Of a DNA stretch of 64,000 nucleotides, positions 1-11,616 are shown piece after piece (within the stretch, counting starts at the first letter, position 1; every line of letters begins with the position of its first letter). The position numbers were made by a program, and so were the translations under genes. This DNA comes from Eretmocerus hayati (Eukaryota; Arthropoda; Insecta; Hymenoptera; Aphelinidae): the NCBI GenBank assembly GCA_029851415.1, contig CM056741.1:162489685-162553684 (forward strand), in the 5' to 3' direction. A model generated the notes under the pieces. The model ran no database searches and was not told the origin of the DNA. It saw only the letters and a program-made list of their open reading frames with translations.

Positions 1-478
1 TTCAAAAAATACTTTGTATCGCAAATATGTAGCGCAGTAACCGTAAAAGGGTCAATTGATCAACCTTAAGATCATTATGGCATCGATTTTGGAGGACAAT
101 AGAGAATTTTTTTTCTTTTTTTCTTAATAAAAGCGTGGAATTCTCTACCTGACGATGTCTGTGAAATGAGTGATATTACATTCAAGTCTAAGATCAAAAT
201 TCTGTGTAACTCCTAGCTCACAATGTTGCAGAGATTTCTATGTTAAGTTGTATATTTGAATCATATTTCTCAGCTCTCTTACTGTGATATCTTACCTTTC
301 TACAATTCCGAAATTTTTATTTTTATATTCTATTATATTCGTTCTCGCCTTGTTTACTATTGTGTCATTTATATATATATATATTCTTCTTTTCAATTGT
401 ATATGTATATGTTCATATTGGGCCATCAGGCCCGTGAATTTTCCTAAATAAATACTAAATACTAAATACTAATAAAGA
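1..478 (+). mobile_element. 3' end of a 5'-truncated non-LTR retrotransposon (LINE)
   Basis: Positions 133-216 translate in one frame to a peptide that begins A-WNSLPDDV, continues through FKSKIK and ends at a TAG. This is the usual last block of the reverse-transcriptase ORF in jockey/CR1-like insect LINEs. About 200 bases of AT-rich 3' UTR follow, then a short GC-containing inverted stretch near 420-435 (GGGCC-ATCA-GGCCC). The element ends with tandem AAATACT-type units at about 448-473, a typical LINE tail. Only the extreme 3' end is inside the window, or the copy is truncated at its 5' side. The clade assignment is inference; the WNSLP and tail signals are seen directly. Confidence 0.6.
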
Positions 479-2044
479 CAATGGAGAATAGCTTCCGTAG
501 TATCTGGGCTTTTCAAGACGCGGGAGGCTGAAAAAGCTCCGAATTCAATTCAAAAGTGCAATTCATCGTAATGTATTATTTCTTTAATTGTCTCGTATGT
601 ATACGCAATGTCTCATCATATAAAATTTTAATTGCACAGTCATCAATATAAGCTGTTTTCGTTATCGCAGCTAGCTACTATCTCTACCCGCTAAAGCTGT
701 ACTCATAATAATGTAATAGTTTTCACACTTAAACTATACTATCCATTATCAGTGCACACTAAAAAGCGCAACAATATATTTGAGTCAGTCTCAACAATGA
801 TGATAACGTGTAGCCTACTAGAGCATGCATATAACTGGATTAAACATGCTGATAAAATTCGGATTGCAACTACTAAGCAAATCGTGTTTCTGTGGGTCTT
901 ACTCGTTTCTCGAAAATTTGGAAATAAGAAGTATTTAAAAATTAGACCTTGAGCAATATATAATAGGGCACATACATAATTTACTTATGCTATCCGATTC
1001 ATCAATGAATCGCATGTGAATCTGTGAGCATGTCACTCCATATAATAGATAAGTATAAGATATGTGTTGGGTAAAGCAATAAATGGAGAGGGAGTGAGAG
1101 GCGCGAATAGTGAGAGAAGGCATTTCGATGAGTTCGCAGCGAGCATTAGTGGATGGCAAATGCAAGCATGGCAGTTCGATGTCAACTACGGTAGCTGCTG
1201 TATTAGTGTAGTCTCGAGTCTTGTCTTGTGAGTTGTGACAATCTTCTTATGTCGATCAGTGCAGTTTTTGCCCGGCTTGCGGTGAACACCCATAACGCTT
1301 CGTCTCAATAATTTTTCTTGGCTCTGAATAATATTTATGCAATGTAGGCAGTACTAGTGTTTTAGTGGGTGAAGTGGTGAAACGTGCCAAATTTCGTCTG
1401 CTAGAAGTGCACCTGCTTTTGCTGTGCGTTGCACTGATGAATACAATACTTATTTGACTCGAGGCTCGAGATCTTCATTCATGCCGGGGCAGCTACGGAG
1501 TTGAATAATTTTTGTATGGTGCCGATACAAGTCATTAAGTACTTGAAGATTGTATTTAATCCAATTTATTGAAAGGTGAGTGTACGATGAACGAGTATAT
1601 TGGATGACTGTAATGAATTGATATTGTTCAAATGACTGGGTGTTCTCTAATACTCTCTGTTATTCGACTGCACAGGCTGCACGGACAAATATACAATTCT
1701 TGGCATTTGCTGTCTCTCTTTCTCTTTCTTTCGACATGGCTCATATAATTGCTGCAGTGCGAAGTCTTGTGCCTGTGAATGTAATGCTTCAACTTATATT
1801 AGCGCACGCGCGTCAATCTTTATATTTTCTATAAGTATACTGTGTAGAGCGAGAGGGCTACATTTTGAAATTAAAAATTTTCGAGAAAATGAAATTCATT
1901 GCTAAAATGGAAAAAGATTGTGATGAATTTTGAATCCATTTGTATAAGGGTACTACTGTTTTCGCCGAATTTTTCGTTATTCTTGAGAATCACGCGTGAT
2001 TCATTTCCTGAGAAAGCTCTAAAATCTTGTTTAATTTTGCCGCA
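479..2044. other. No coding gene seen
   Basis: None of the open frames here resembles a protein I know. The stretch is AT-rich up to about 1070 and then becomes more mixed in composition (see the candidate untranslated exon ending at 1575). From 1576 to 2044 nothing is recognisable. Confidence 0.5.
1075..1575 (+). other. Candidate 5' untranslated exon ending at a strong donor
   Basis: Base composition shifts from AT-rich to mixed and CpG-containing around 1080-1300. The block ends at position 1575, followed by a near-ideal splice donor (AAAG then GTGAGT). There is no long open frame. It could be a noncoding first exon of a plus-strand gene, possibly the ABCC gene whose coding part starts at 16154, although a 14.5-kb first intron would then be needed. 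Transcript data would be required to support it. Low confidence. Confidence 0.2.
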
Positions 2045-2345
2045 AAGTATATATTAATATGTTTTTCACTAAGGTCTCGAAAAGCTTCAGGGTGCATGAA
2101 GTAAGAGTTATAGATCGGACGTAGATTACCATCACTTTTGGGTATGAAATTTACAGATTATTTTTTCCAATCTTCTGGATAATCGACAGAAGCATACATT
2201 TCATTAAAGATATCTAATAGAAGTTATTTGTACTTGATCGGCAGACTTTGAATGATTTGATAATCTATTCCATCTAAACCAGGTGAAGATTTATGATTTT
2301 TAGATTCTAGAGATACATTGAATTCATACATGAATAGTATTTGAT
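2045..2345 (-). mobile_element. Inverted reverse-transcriptase fragment of a LINE
   Basis: The minus strand reads from about 2340 downward through a peptide with the LINE RT motif SSPGLDGI. An IFNEMY...YPEDWKK block follows, and then VNFIPKSDGNLRPI, the conserved K-x-D/N-x-RPI region of RT. In-frame stops after PIKYK and near the W-K-K block show it is dead. This is the N-terminal half of an RT domain. It directly abuts, in the opposite orientation, the C-terminal half encoded by the plus strand from about 2350. Confidence 0.65.
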
Positions 2346-2813
2346 TATAGAATGAATTCCTCTAAGCGTGTTTCTGTAATACATCAGCGTTGTAGGAAAG
2401 CCCCTAACATTATCAGATATCTCTGTAGCACCTGTCGGGGATCCTCACCAGGAACACTCATAGTTCTTTACAAAAGTTTCATTAGGTCAATAATAGATTA
2501 TGGACTATTCGTATATTTTCCGACCCTGCAACGTGATGTTAAGAAACTCAGAAGTATTCAAAATTCTGCCATCAAAATTGCCTTGGGATACAGAAACCGT
2601 ACTCCTCTGAATTTGATGCTTGCCAAATCAAAACTAGTATCATTAGAAGAAAGAGCTAAATATTTGAGTAGTGCGTTTATCGTTAAAAATATATCTCTGA
2701 GCAGCTCTGCGACTTCGCTAGCTATCACTAAATCCTATCATTGGTTCTATCACGCGGAAACGCGTTATGTAGAATCAACCACTGTCTCCGTCAACGACAT
2801 TGACGTAATCTAG
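2346..2813 (+). mobile_element. C-terminal part of a LINE reverse transcriptase
   Basis: An open frame of 153 codons carries the segment that follows the catalytic palm in non-LTR retrotransposons. It includes LYKSFIRSIIDYG, then a block with LRSIQNSAIKIALGYRNRTPLNLM and LEERAKYLSS. These match the family pattern in which a Y-x-S-x-I-x-S-x-x-x-Y-G block precedes a Q-N-x-x-x-R/K-x-x-x-G motif. The catalytic palm is missing, so this is not a host gene. It is the natural continuation of the inverted fragment to its left, and the RNase H piece near 5855-6350 may be its further continuation across a large insertion. Confidence 0.7.
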
Positions 2814-2945
2814 ACTAATGTGTAAACATGTACCCAGATCGACTACCTAGACCACCTATCAAAATACGCTGCTAAAAGTGATTAGCAGAAAGCTTTCTCC
2901 AAGCGTCATATGATGATAATTAGAATAACCAGACCATCATCATTC

Positions 2946-3921
2946 GATAGATCTCGCAGAAAAAATCATAGTTTAAGTCATCAAGATTGAGATAAATGAG
3001 TCATGAAGGAAGGTAGGAGGAAAAATTGAATATTAAGGGAAATTTTCCTTTATTTTTTGAATTATTTTTTGGAGGGAGCTTTTTAGAAGGATTTGAGCCA
3101 TCTAGTCTTAGGTTTTTTCGATGATATCTATTAGTTGGTTGAGACAGAATTTGGATGCGGTAGGTTTAAAAAGGCTCAAAAAAAAATTTTTGGTGAAAAT
3201 TTTGATTTTTTTGCAAATTTGAGATCTATAGAGATCAAATGAAATTTCGGTATTAACCAATCGATAGATCTCGCAGAAAAAATCATAGTTTAGGTCATCA
3301 AGATTGAGATAAATGAGTCATGAAGGAAGGTAGGAGGAAAAATTGAATATTAAGGGAAATTTTCCTCTATTTTTTGAATTATTTTTTGGAGGGAGCTTTT
3401 TAGAAGGATTTGAGCCATCTAGTCTTAGGTTTTTTCGATGATATCTATTAGTTGGTTGAGACAGAATTTGGATGCGGTAGGTTTAAAAAGGCTCAAAAAA
3501 AAATTTTTGGTGAAAATTTCGATTTTTTTGCAAATTTGAGATCTATAGAGATCAAATGAAATTTCGGTATTAACCAATCGATAGATCTCGCAGAAAAAAT
3601 CATAGTTTAGGTCATCAAGATTGAGATAAATGAGTCATGAAGGAAGGTAGGAGGAAAAATTGAATATTAAGGGAAATTTTCCTCTATTTTTTGAATTATT
3701 TTTTGGAGGGAGCTTTTTAGAAGGATTTGAGCCATCTAGTCTTAGGTTTTTTCGATGATATCTATTAGTTGGTTGAGACAGAATTTGGATGCGGTAGGTT
3801 TAAAAAGGCTCAAAGAAAAATTTTTGGTGAAAATTTTGATTTTTTTGAAAATTTGAGATCTGTAGAGATCAAATGAAATTTCGGTATTAACCAATCGATA
3901 GATCTCGCAGAAAAAATCATA
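2946..3921. repeat. Three head-to-tail copies of a 317-bp repeat plus a stub
   Basis: The phrase GATAGATCTCGCAG recurs at 2946, 3263, 3580 and 3897, giving exactly 317 bases each time. The copies differ by only a handful of substitutions, and I see no length change between the start marks. The fourth unit stops after about 25 bases. The array interrupts the LINE remnants on either side. Open frames inside it are shadows of the repeat. Confidence 0.95.
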
Positions 3922-4850
3922 AATTAGGTGACTCAATTTGTTGTGAGAGTGTGTGGGAAAAAGATATTTATGTATTAAACGTTGAAATTTGAGTACTTTT
4001 TGTTCAAAAAGCCCATGGATCAAATTTGACTGGGAGCCGAAAGGTGGCAAATCACTGGGCTCTCAGAAATTGGATTCTCTACAACTTGTAGAAAGCCAAA
4101 AGTTGATAAGGCGAATAGTAAAAGAGAAAGCGTGTCCAATATAAAACAACATACATACATACACACACACAAACACGGAAAATGGGGTGGAAAGATGAGT
4201 CTTTGGCAGATTTGGGAGGACATTAGGAGGAAAAGTGTTACCTACATTTGATAGCTTTTGGCGAGAGGAAGAGAATGGTCGTTGGCTTTTTTCTTGAAGA
4301 GGGATTTTGTTGAAGAATATGTTGATTTTAATGAAAAATTTGATCAAATTTTCGTTGGCATGAAAACAAAGCTTTCTCTTTAGAGAAAGCAAAATGGCCA
4401 TGCGGAAAAGGCACAGGAAAAGTGACTACCTAGTAAACCTTCCAAAAAGTGACTATGCGAAAAAGGAAAGAAAAAGTGACTACCCAGAGTACCCCCCCCT
4501 CCCCAAAAAAAAAACTGACTATGTAAAATATCCAAGCCCAGAGTGACTACTCAGACCACCCACCAAATGACTATCATTGAGGAAAAAAAGACCAATTAAA
4601 AGAATCTTTCATGAGTGCGTTGTCTCATCAGAGGAAATGTGGAGCAAGATATACTCCAAATCTCGGTTCAATGTATATAAGCATTATCGCGAAAACTTAC
4701 CCAGAATGTGTGTAACGGCTTCCCATTTCGATTAGTAAGCTCCGAATCACTCCAGTGAAATTCTCCTACACGTATTCTATTGAAATACACTTGGTACTAA
4801 ATTTTCAGATCGATCCGTCAAGTGATCGTTTTTCCTTTCAAAGATCAAGG
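3922..4850. repeat. Low-complexity and short-motif repeat region
   Basis: A CATA/CA microsatellite lies at about 4150-4175 and a C-run then A-run at about 4491-4514. The words GTGACTAC or TGACTAT recur at irregular spacing between about 4420 and 4575. A related phrase (CAGA, GACTAC, CAGACCACC) also appears near 2837-2858, before the 317-bp array. No gene is visible; minus-strand frames here have no recognisable content. Confidence 0.4.
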
Positions 4851-5620
4851 GTCGAAATGTCAGTCCCATGGACTGTACTGATTGGAGTTCCACGCATACT
4901 CTTAATGATAGCGTTGAGGTAATCAATGTAGCGGGTCCTCTCGAATTTTTTCCTTAGAATACAACATTGAACCAACTATTTTTCTAGGTTTTATGTCCAG
5001 AGAGCTTAGTTTAGTTTCCGAGCCATGTGCCTCTTCCTTGTAATGGGATTTTCATTGAAAATGAGAAATTTTTTAAAGAGGCAGACAGCGCATCCTGAAT
5101 TCACTCTAGGTCGCTTTGTCGCGGCAAAATTTCAAGGAAACATGTCAAACAATCGAATCTCATTGCGAGAAAAAGCCTCGATACTTACAAAGTTCTCAGT
5201 GCTGTATTGTACATTTGTAGCCGAAAATCAGCCATGTAATTAAGTTGTGTCAGGTCCATGGTCCATGTCTACCACGTTACCCTACTCAAAGTCAATTTTA
5301 CTGGGCGGGAGCAATGTTTCCCACTCAAATATGTCGGTATTAGATGAAATTTACAAAGTTTCTATGGCAATTCCTCGATTTTTGCGATCGATTTTAAGGG
5401 CGAAATGTCAGGTCCATGTACTCAAAAACTGTTCCCTGGGATACTCAATAGCACGAAAAAGACGGAAAAATCAAATTATCTACTCCAGAGCAAGTATTTC
5501 CGACTCAAATCAATCATCTAAACACGAATTTTAGGGTCATATGGTCCCATCGCGTCAGGATTTCTCGCTAGACAATAAAACGTCAAAAACCGCGAATGTC
5601 AGGTCCATGTACTATTTGTC
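4851..5620 (+). repeat. Degenerate direct repeats with a GTCAGGTCCATG core
   Basis: The core GTCAG(G)TCCATG, usually preceded by GAAAT or GAAT and followed by a T-ACT word, occurs near 4859, 5249, 5407 and 5598. The longer flanks also share words such as CCTAC/GATACTC, AGCAA and CCACTCAAAT or CGACTCAAAT. The spacing of about 160-190 bases between the later copies suggests an old, eroded tandem repeat. No protein is recognisable in the open frames that cross it. Confidence 0.4.
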
Positions 5621-5854
5621 CTATCTCTTTTACATGGGAAAATGGCACATAGCGTTCTAACTCGTTCCAAAAATTGTTTTGCATATTTTCTATAAAAAAA
5701 TTATCACTCAATATGCGAGAAGGAATGTAAAAAATTGGGATAGACATGCGGGGCATCAATTCTCAACTTCTGAATTTTTGGATCCAAAATGTGTAAGTTT
5801 TCGCGATAATGCCCATGTGAGCATGACTTAACCACCATCATGGCTTCGCTTCCT

Positions 5855-6350
5855 GTAAACGCAAATCTAGGAATGGAATTAAAGAGTTCGAAAAGTCCCA
5901 TAATACGGAGTTTGATCGGTTCTTTGAAAATTCAGAGGCAACTTTCATCTTTACAGATGGTAGCAAATCAAAAGATTCTGAATCTGTTGGCTCTGCTAGC
6001 ATCTGTAATGATCTAACATATTGTAAAGTACAGAGCATTGACAAACTCGCTTCTTCTTTCACGGCAGAATCGGACTCAGAGATGCTGTAGACTTTTGTTT
6101 ATTATTGGACCATGAGAAGATCTTCATTTGCTCCGATTCCCTCAGTGCTCCCACTATTTTCTAGCGACTTATTATACTAACGACTATATTACGGTAACCT
6201 TACGTTCTTGAAGCCAAAACGAAGTAGGGAATAGCTCGAGATGAATATCATAAGAGGCCGATATCATAAGCACATAGAGTTTGTTTGGGTACCGTCACAT
6301 GTGGGAATCCGAGGAAACGAAGATGCAGACCGAGCAGCCAAAGAATCTCA
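5855..6350 (+). mobile_element. Broken RNase H domain of a non-LTR retrotransposon
   Basis: From about 5860 the plus strand encodes a peptide with FIFTDGSKSK and then GSASICND, the first RNase H acidic block, followed by FTAES (second acidic residue). After a stop near 6088 another frame gives KIFICSDSLSA (third acidic residue). A further frame gives FVWVPSHVGIRGNEDADRAA near 6265-6340 (His-Asp block). All four catalytic blocks are present in order, but separated by frameshifts or stops, so the domain is dead. RNase H after the RT is typical of I/R1/LOA-like LINEs. Confidence 0.75.
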
Positions 6351-7200
6351 CATCTCACATAAGTACGCTCACTATTGATCAAATTCCCTTCAGGGAATTG
6401 TCAGGTATTATTCGAACGATCTTGTGTTAATTTTTTACTCGCGAGCCTCATTAATTCTGAATACATTCGTTTTAGACGATCGAATGCATTTACTAGAACA
6501 TCACGAGAAAATTAATACTCCGATTCGAAACTATGATTTCATCTCGTGTAAAACTCCGATTGTGAGAATCTATTAAAATCGACCATCAACAAAGTCGTTC
6601 CATGCCGTACACAATCTATGATATATCCTGCGACTAGTAAAATTACCCATAGACATCGTGTTTCACCATCATTCTACACGATTATCTACATCTTTCGACA
6701 GCCTCTCGCAGGTGCAAGTACATGTACGAATGTACAGACGTGCCACACGAGATACAGAATCCGTCGTGTAACTTTTACAACGAGCGAATGAGTCGAAAAC
6801 TTGTTGCAAAAATTTATGAATGCAATATTTTGTTGTGTTACAAGCTCGACTTATCCTCCCTGTGTACAATTACTTTTGAATTCCGTATTCGCAGTCGTGT
6901 GACTATATTTCTCGTTTCACCGAAGCAATAGAGCCTTTATCACACACGTGTGTCTGTTTTGCAATAGAATTTCCACAAAGTCTAACGCAACAACGTCTCG
7001 TATATGCGCGTATTATAGTCTCAAAAAGTGCATTGACTTTACCAGGAAATTATGAACTTACAATCCAACAGTCAACCAACGAAAGGAAGATTGCAAAATA
7101 ATCCTACGCTGATTTTTTGATCAATTGTGCTTCCTCGTCTTTGGATTCTCACTTTTGGGTTCAATAAACTCTGTTATATACTTACCATCAACTGAAGTAA
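6351..7200. other. No feature recognised
   Basis: AT-rich DNA, with only short frames of no recognisable content. Confidence 0.5.
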
Positions 7201-8235
7201 CTTAGAACAGCAGAGGTAACTTTAGAACACTCGAGTAAAACTTTCTTTGGGCCACTTTTTATATTTGCGATAACTTTGGACTCAGAAATCACACAGTATA
7301 CTGCGAATACTCATATTTTGAAGCTCTAATTGTCTAATTGTTGAGTCTGAAGTTATTGTGAAGACAAAAAGTAGCCCGACTTATAACCAACCGGCCAAAT
7401 CACCCATTATGTACGGTATCTGAAAACCAGGTTCCTCCCCGGTTCTATAGTACCACTTTCGTTCATTAGTGGCGTATGCGTGGGTAACGTTATGCAATGG
7501 CGTTGAAGTCCCGATAAGCTGTGTGTTCAATTGTAGCGAACTCAATTCGAAAATATCATTTTGCAGCGAAAAAAGTTGCTCCAAACAATCAATATCTTCC
7601 GAGCACTTCCAGGCTGAATCCAGAGTAATGGCGCTGAATCTTACCAATCTATAAGTACTAATACGTACCTTGACGATTTGACCGTTACATTGGCGTATTT
7701 CGTTCCTGACTCAATTTCGTAGTGTGAAATCTGAAAAGTTGCGTTTTTTTTGCAACCGGGTAACTTTGGAACACCCCAGAAAACCAAAGAGAATCAGGCT
7801 TCTTTGAATACCGGGTAGGGTAACTTTGGAACACTTGATGATTGAGGATCAGGAAGTGCACAATACGGTTTAAAAGTCTTTTCCACAAGATATACCATGA
7901 CACGTGGAGGCCTCAATAACACTAGAGGTATAGAGTAAGTTGGATTTTTGATATTTGGGAATGAATATCGATCCGTACAGCGAAACAATGTTGAAACTCC
8001 TTACGTTTCACTTTTACTGTTCCAAAGTTACTCCAGTCCGGGTTTAACTTTGGAATACTACTTTGAGCGCCCATAGCTACAACCAGGGACGTCCAAATTG
8101 ACTCAACACCCGTCAATCGAAAGCTGGATCTGTAAACTTTCGATTGACCACAGATACATTGCATTTTTGCTGTAAGACTTTAAAGTTACGAAGGAATCTC
8201 AATTAAAAATGATCAGACGTGTTCCAAAGTTATCC
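7201..8235. repeat. Cluster of a GTAACTTTGGAACAC motif in both orientations
   Basis: The 15-base word GTAACTTTGGAACAC, or a one- or two-base variant, occurs at 7216-7230, 7760-7774, 7820-7834 and about 8043-8057 on the plus strand. Its reverse complement lies at about 8019-8031 and 8219-8232. This is far above chance for 1 kb. It suggests a degraded repetitive element built from a short monomer. I see no coding content. Confidence 0.55.
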
Positions 8236-9718
8236 CGTTTGTGATGCTCAGTAACAAGATGATTTATCCAATCCTCGCGATTTAAAACTACAATGAAGAA
8301 GACTAATCTAATACGTCTTCTCCATGAGAAAGGATGATTCGAATGATTATAAAGTCACTAGCGTGGGATCGCTGATCTTTTTGACATTATAGGAATGAGA
8401 TTCATTCAAATTCTAAATTTCGTGCATTAGAATTGTTAGCCAGGACAATCGCTTAATACTCCATTAGTATACCTGGTGATGATATTGTTCATCAAAACAA
8501 ATGTACAATACCTATCAATATATGTGGCCCGTATTCGTCTTCGCATTGATCATGGAAACTCACAATCTCTTCGATTACAACATCATTCGCGGGAGACAAT
8601 CAGCTCCGATACGCGCCGGCTGAAAAATTGCTACATAATGACAAAAAATCACCGTACTCGAGCATCATCCACTAGAATTATTTGTATCGTCATGCTGTTT
8701 TGTTCCAGTCATGTAATTATGATATTCATCATGAGTAGCAAAATGAGTCTTCATGCATGAGATGAGCGTTGAAATAGCATTAATGGGTAGTATGGTAAAT
8801 CATTATTCGATCTTCAGATTCCAATAGATCACCAGTCTCTTGATTCAAAATTGACTCTATCGCCGATGAATACAAGATATGCTCATGTGCAACACTTACC
8901 AATTGAATTTGTTGAAGTATGCATCGATGACAGCGAAATAATATTAGAGAAAAATGAAATGAACGGTAGAAAATATTTGAAAATGTTTATGGGGGTCATC
9001 GTCAGGCTGAATAAAATTGATACATTTTGTCATGATTGATAATGAATTAGATTCATGACAATTTAATAAAAAAAACGAAGTTTATTCAACTCCGTAAGAG
9101 AATATATCCGAAGATCACGATTATTGATGTTGAAAGTGCGTAGGATTGTCTCTTAAGATCATCTTTGGCAAATCTGCAGATAATAATCATGATTGATCAT
9201 TAACGAATCGCCTCAAAATTGTGGGAATTTTTGAAAAAATCGATGTTGTCTCAGCAACTCAAAAATCTATGCAATCAAGGTGTTTGGATTCCTGATAAGC
9301 TGTTCATACGATCGTGGATTATCCTAATACTTAAGAGTACTCAACATGCCCCCATATGCCGATCTCAGAATTGGGCGCTGATGGACCTTCGTGCAATTTT
9401 TGTTTACAGTTTTTATGTTGAAATATGAGGAATTTAATCATTTGGATCGACTTTGGATGAACTCTGCGTCTTGCAGAAAATTTTTAGAGTGAGTTTTTGC
9501 ATTTTTCGTGTTAGCACTCCTAAAAATCGCCAATGAATTTGCGTCTAGTAAAATCGATGCCAAAAATGTTTGGTTCGACCAATCTTGACGTACTCCATCT
9601 TTTTTTTTCAAAACCTCCAAAATTTGTTTTCTTGGAATCGCAAAAGTTGGATTTGGTGCAATTTTATGAGCAAAATAAGGAGACCAGATGCAAAACATGA
9701 AAGCCAAAACTAGTGTGT
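8236..9718. other. No feature recognised
   Basis: AT-rich spacer. The short open frames have no motif, no plausible splice partners and no similarity that I can name. Confidence 0.5.
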
Positions 9719-10247
9719 GGTGTACCCAACATGCCCTTGTACTGTTTCCTCGAAAGGGTGTGCAGTATGAGTTTTTAAACAACTCAGAACGTGTTTATCA
9801 AATCAATATAAGTCGAAAATAGTATCTTGGGCCAGCTAAAAGAGCTCCAAATGTCGCTGCACGGCGATAAAAATGATTTTTTGCACTATATCACCGATTT
9901 ACATCGTATTATTTGGGGAAAATTGAGACAGCTCGACTCCAATTGATCAAAATCAGACGTATCAGAGCTCAATTTGCAGGCCATTGAAAAATGTTGAGGT
10001 GACCAGAAATGTTGAGAAAATGGCTCTATGGAGGCGAGGTGGGTACACCCCTTCCCGAACTCGCAAAACATCACTGTTTGGGAAAATCGTGATAACTTGG
10101 CTGTGGTTGGTCAAATTCGAACCTATCTTGATTTATTATTTTGAAGGTCTTGAAACGAGCTTTGAAGTGCAATGGCGTACGTTGAAAGATATTCAAGTGG
10201 GCTAAAACTACTGAAAAATTGGGTTATCAGGGGCGTGTTAGGTACAC
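9719..10247. repeat. Degenerate inverted repeat, possible MITE
   Basis: A 17-base arm at 9719-9735 (GTGTACCCAACATGCCC) has a near-complementary partner at about 10231-10247, with two mismatches. A further GGGTACACCCC word lies near 10039. The arms enclose about 500 bases without a credible gene. No target-site duplication is obvious. It may be an eroded foldback element. Confidence 0.35.
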
Positions 10248-11566
10248 TTACATTGTATTGGCGGAAGAAATCACTGCTAAATTGGTTACACCACAGTACA
10301 GATGCTGAATTGGTGTTTTATTCTTCTCCTTGATATTTTGATTATTACAGTCACAAAAAGAATGAAGTTGATTTTCAGCGCATTCATCCAAAAAATGATT
10401 GAAGGAGCGGAATAACATAATTTTCAAATCCTCAAAATATTAAGAGGCTTACCTTTGCAATAGGTGCATAAGAATACACTCTTATTATTTCAAACACAAT
10501 CGCAAGATGATAGAATAAACTCCAAAACATCTAGAAAATCTGCTGAATTAATGCTGTAATTTATCAATATTTACATAAAAAGTTCGTCGTTTGCCAAAAT
10601 ATACGCCGAGATACATAAGCTCCTCTCAAAAAAGTTCCATCTCTTCGGTAGTTGTGTGTTTCAAGTATTTTTATCGCGATATCCATCATCAATATGAAAT
10701 TAAATCTTGAAGACTTTCTTCTTTTTATTGCATTTTATTGCACTTTGACGAAGGCAGAGACTGCACAACATAAGCTGTACTCTCCGATGTACTTTTATTC
10801 GTATGAACATAAGCTTTACTCAATCGTAGGTATTTCACAAGAAAATCCAAATTGTAAGCAAAATTATTTATTACAGTAACTGCAGAGAGCATTGAACTCT
10901 GTTTGTTGGATTTCTCTCGCTCATCATCTTTGCACATGGCTTGATCATATTATATGTAAGGCCTTGTCCTGGAACCCAAAAGTTTAAAAAATTCCAGCTT
11001 TGAATGATATTACTTCGAAATGGTTAATCATACTCAAATATGAATTAGGATACTTGGACTTTGATGGAATTTCTTTAAAGTCACTAGAATTAAAAATCTT
11101 CTGACCTCGATCAACATTTAGATCGAAAATATGCGTAATGAGTATAGGAATTCATCTCATTGATTTACATCTGGTACATGATTGATTTCATATCAAAATA
11201 AATAAATGTAGTTTGAAGGATGTCGTTCGTTGTATCTACTCACGAACTTGATTTTATCAATTATATATTTCAACATATTCACTGCTAAACCGCGGGTTCT
11301 TTGTGATTTCATGACAGTCATACAGTAGGTTTTCATATTTTACCTAATGCGTCCTGTAATGGGTGTCAATTTTTTTTATCTTCATGCAGATTCTTGGTTA
11401 TAACTAGTTATTATTACTGTTTTAGAGGTGCGGGCATGATTTTTCATCACAAAAATCCTATAATTGTGTTTGACCGCGGCATTTTTTCTATCAGGATTAT
11501 GAAAATTTGTTGTTTAAAAAAAATTTGATGTTACATGTTGCGTTGAATATCCAATATTAATACATC

Positions 11567-11616
11567 AGCTAACACTAAAACCCTAACTAAAATTTAAGTT
11601 AGGGTTTTAGTTAGCT
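11567..11616. repeat. Perfect 14-bp-arm hairpin carrying CCCTAA/TTAGGG
   Basis: Arms 11575-11588 and 11597-11610 are exact reverse complements (CTAAAACCCTAACT) around an 8-base AT loop. The pairing continues outward for six more bases (AGCTAA / TTAGCT) after a 2-base bulge on the left. Each arm has one CCCTAA/TTAGGG unit. It is not a telomeric array. Confidence 0.8.

Noticed and set aside
3742..4401. Minus-strand frames of 102 and 112 codons over the 317-bp repeat and the AT-rich flank
   Set aside because: They cover repeat and microsatellite sequence, have low-complexity Phe/Leu/Lys content and no recognisable domain.
5247..5534. 95-codon plus-strand frame
   Set aside because: It spans the eroded GTCAGGTCCATG repeats and has no recognisable content.
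11575..11610. TTAGGG/CCCTAA units as a possible internal telomere repeat
   Set aside because: Only one unit per arm and not in tandem; insects normally use TTAGG.
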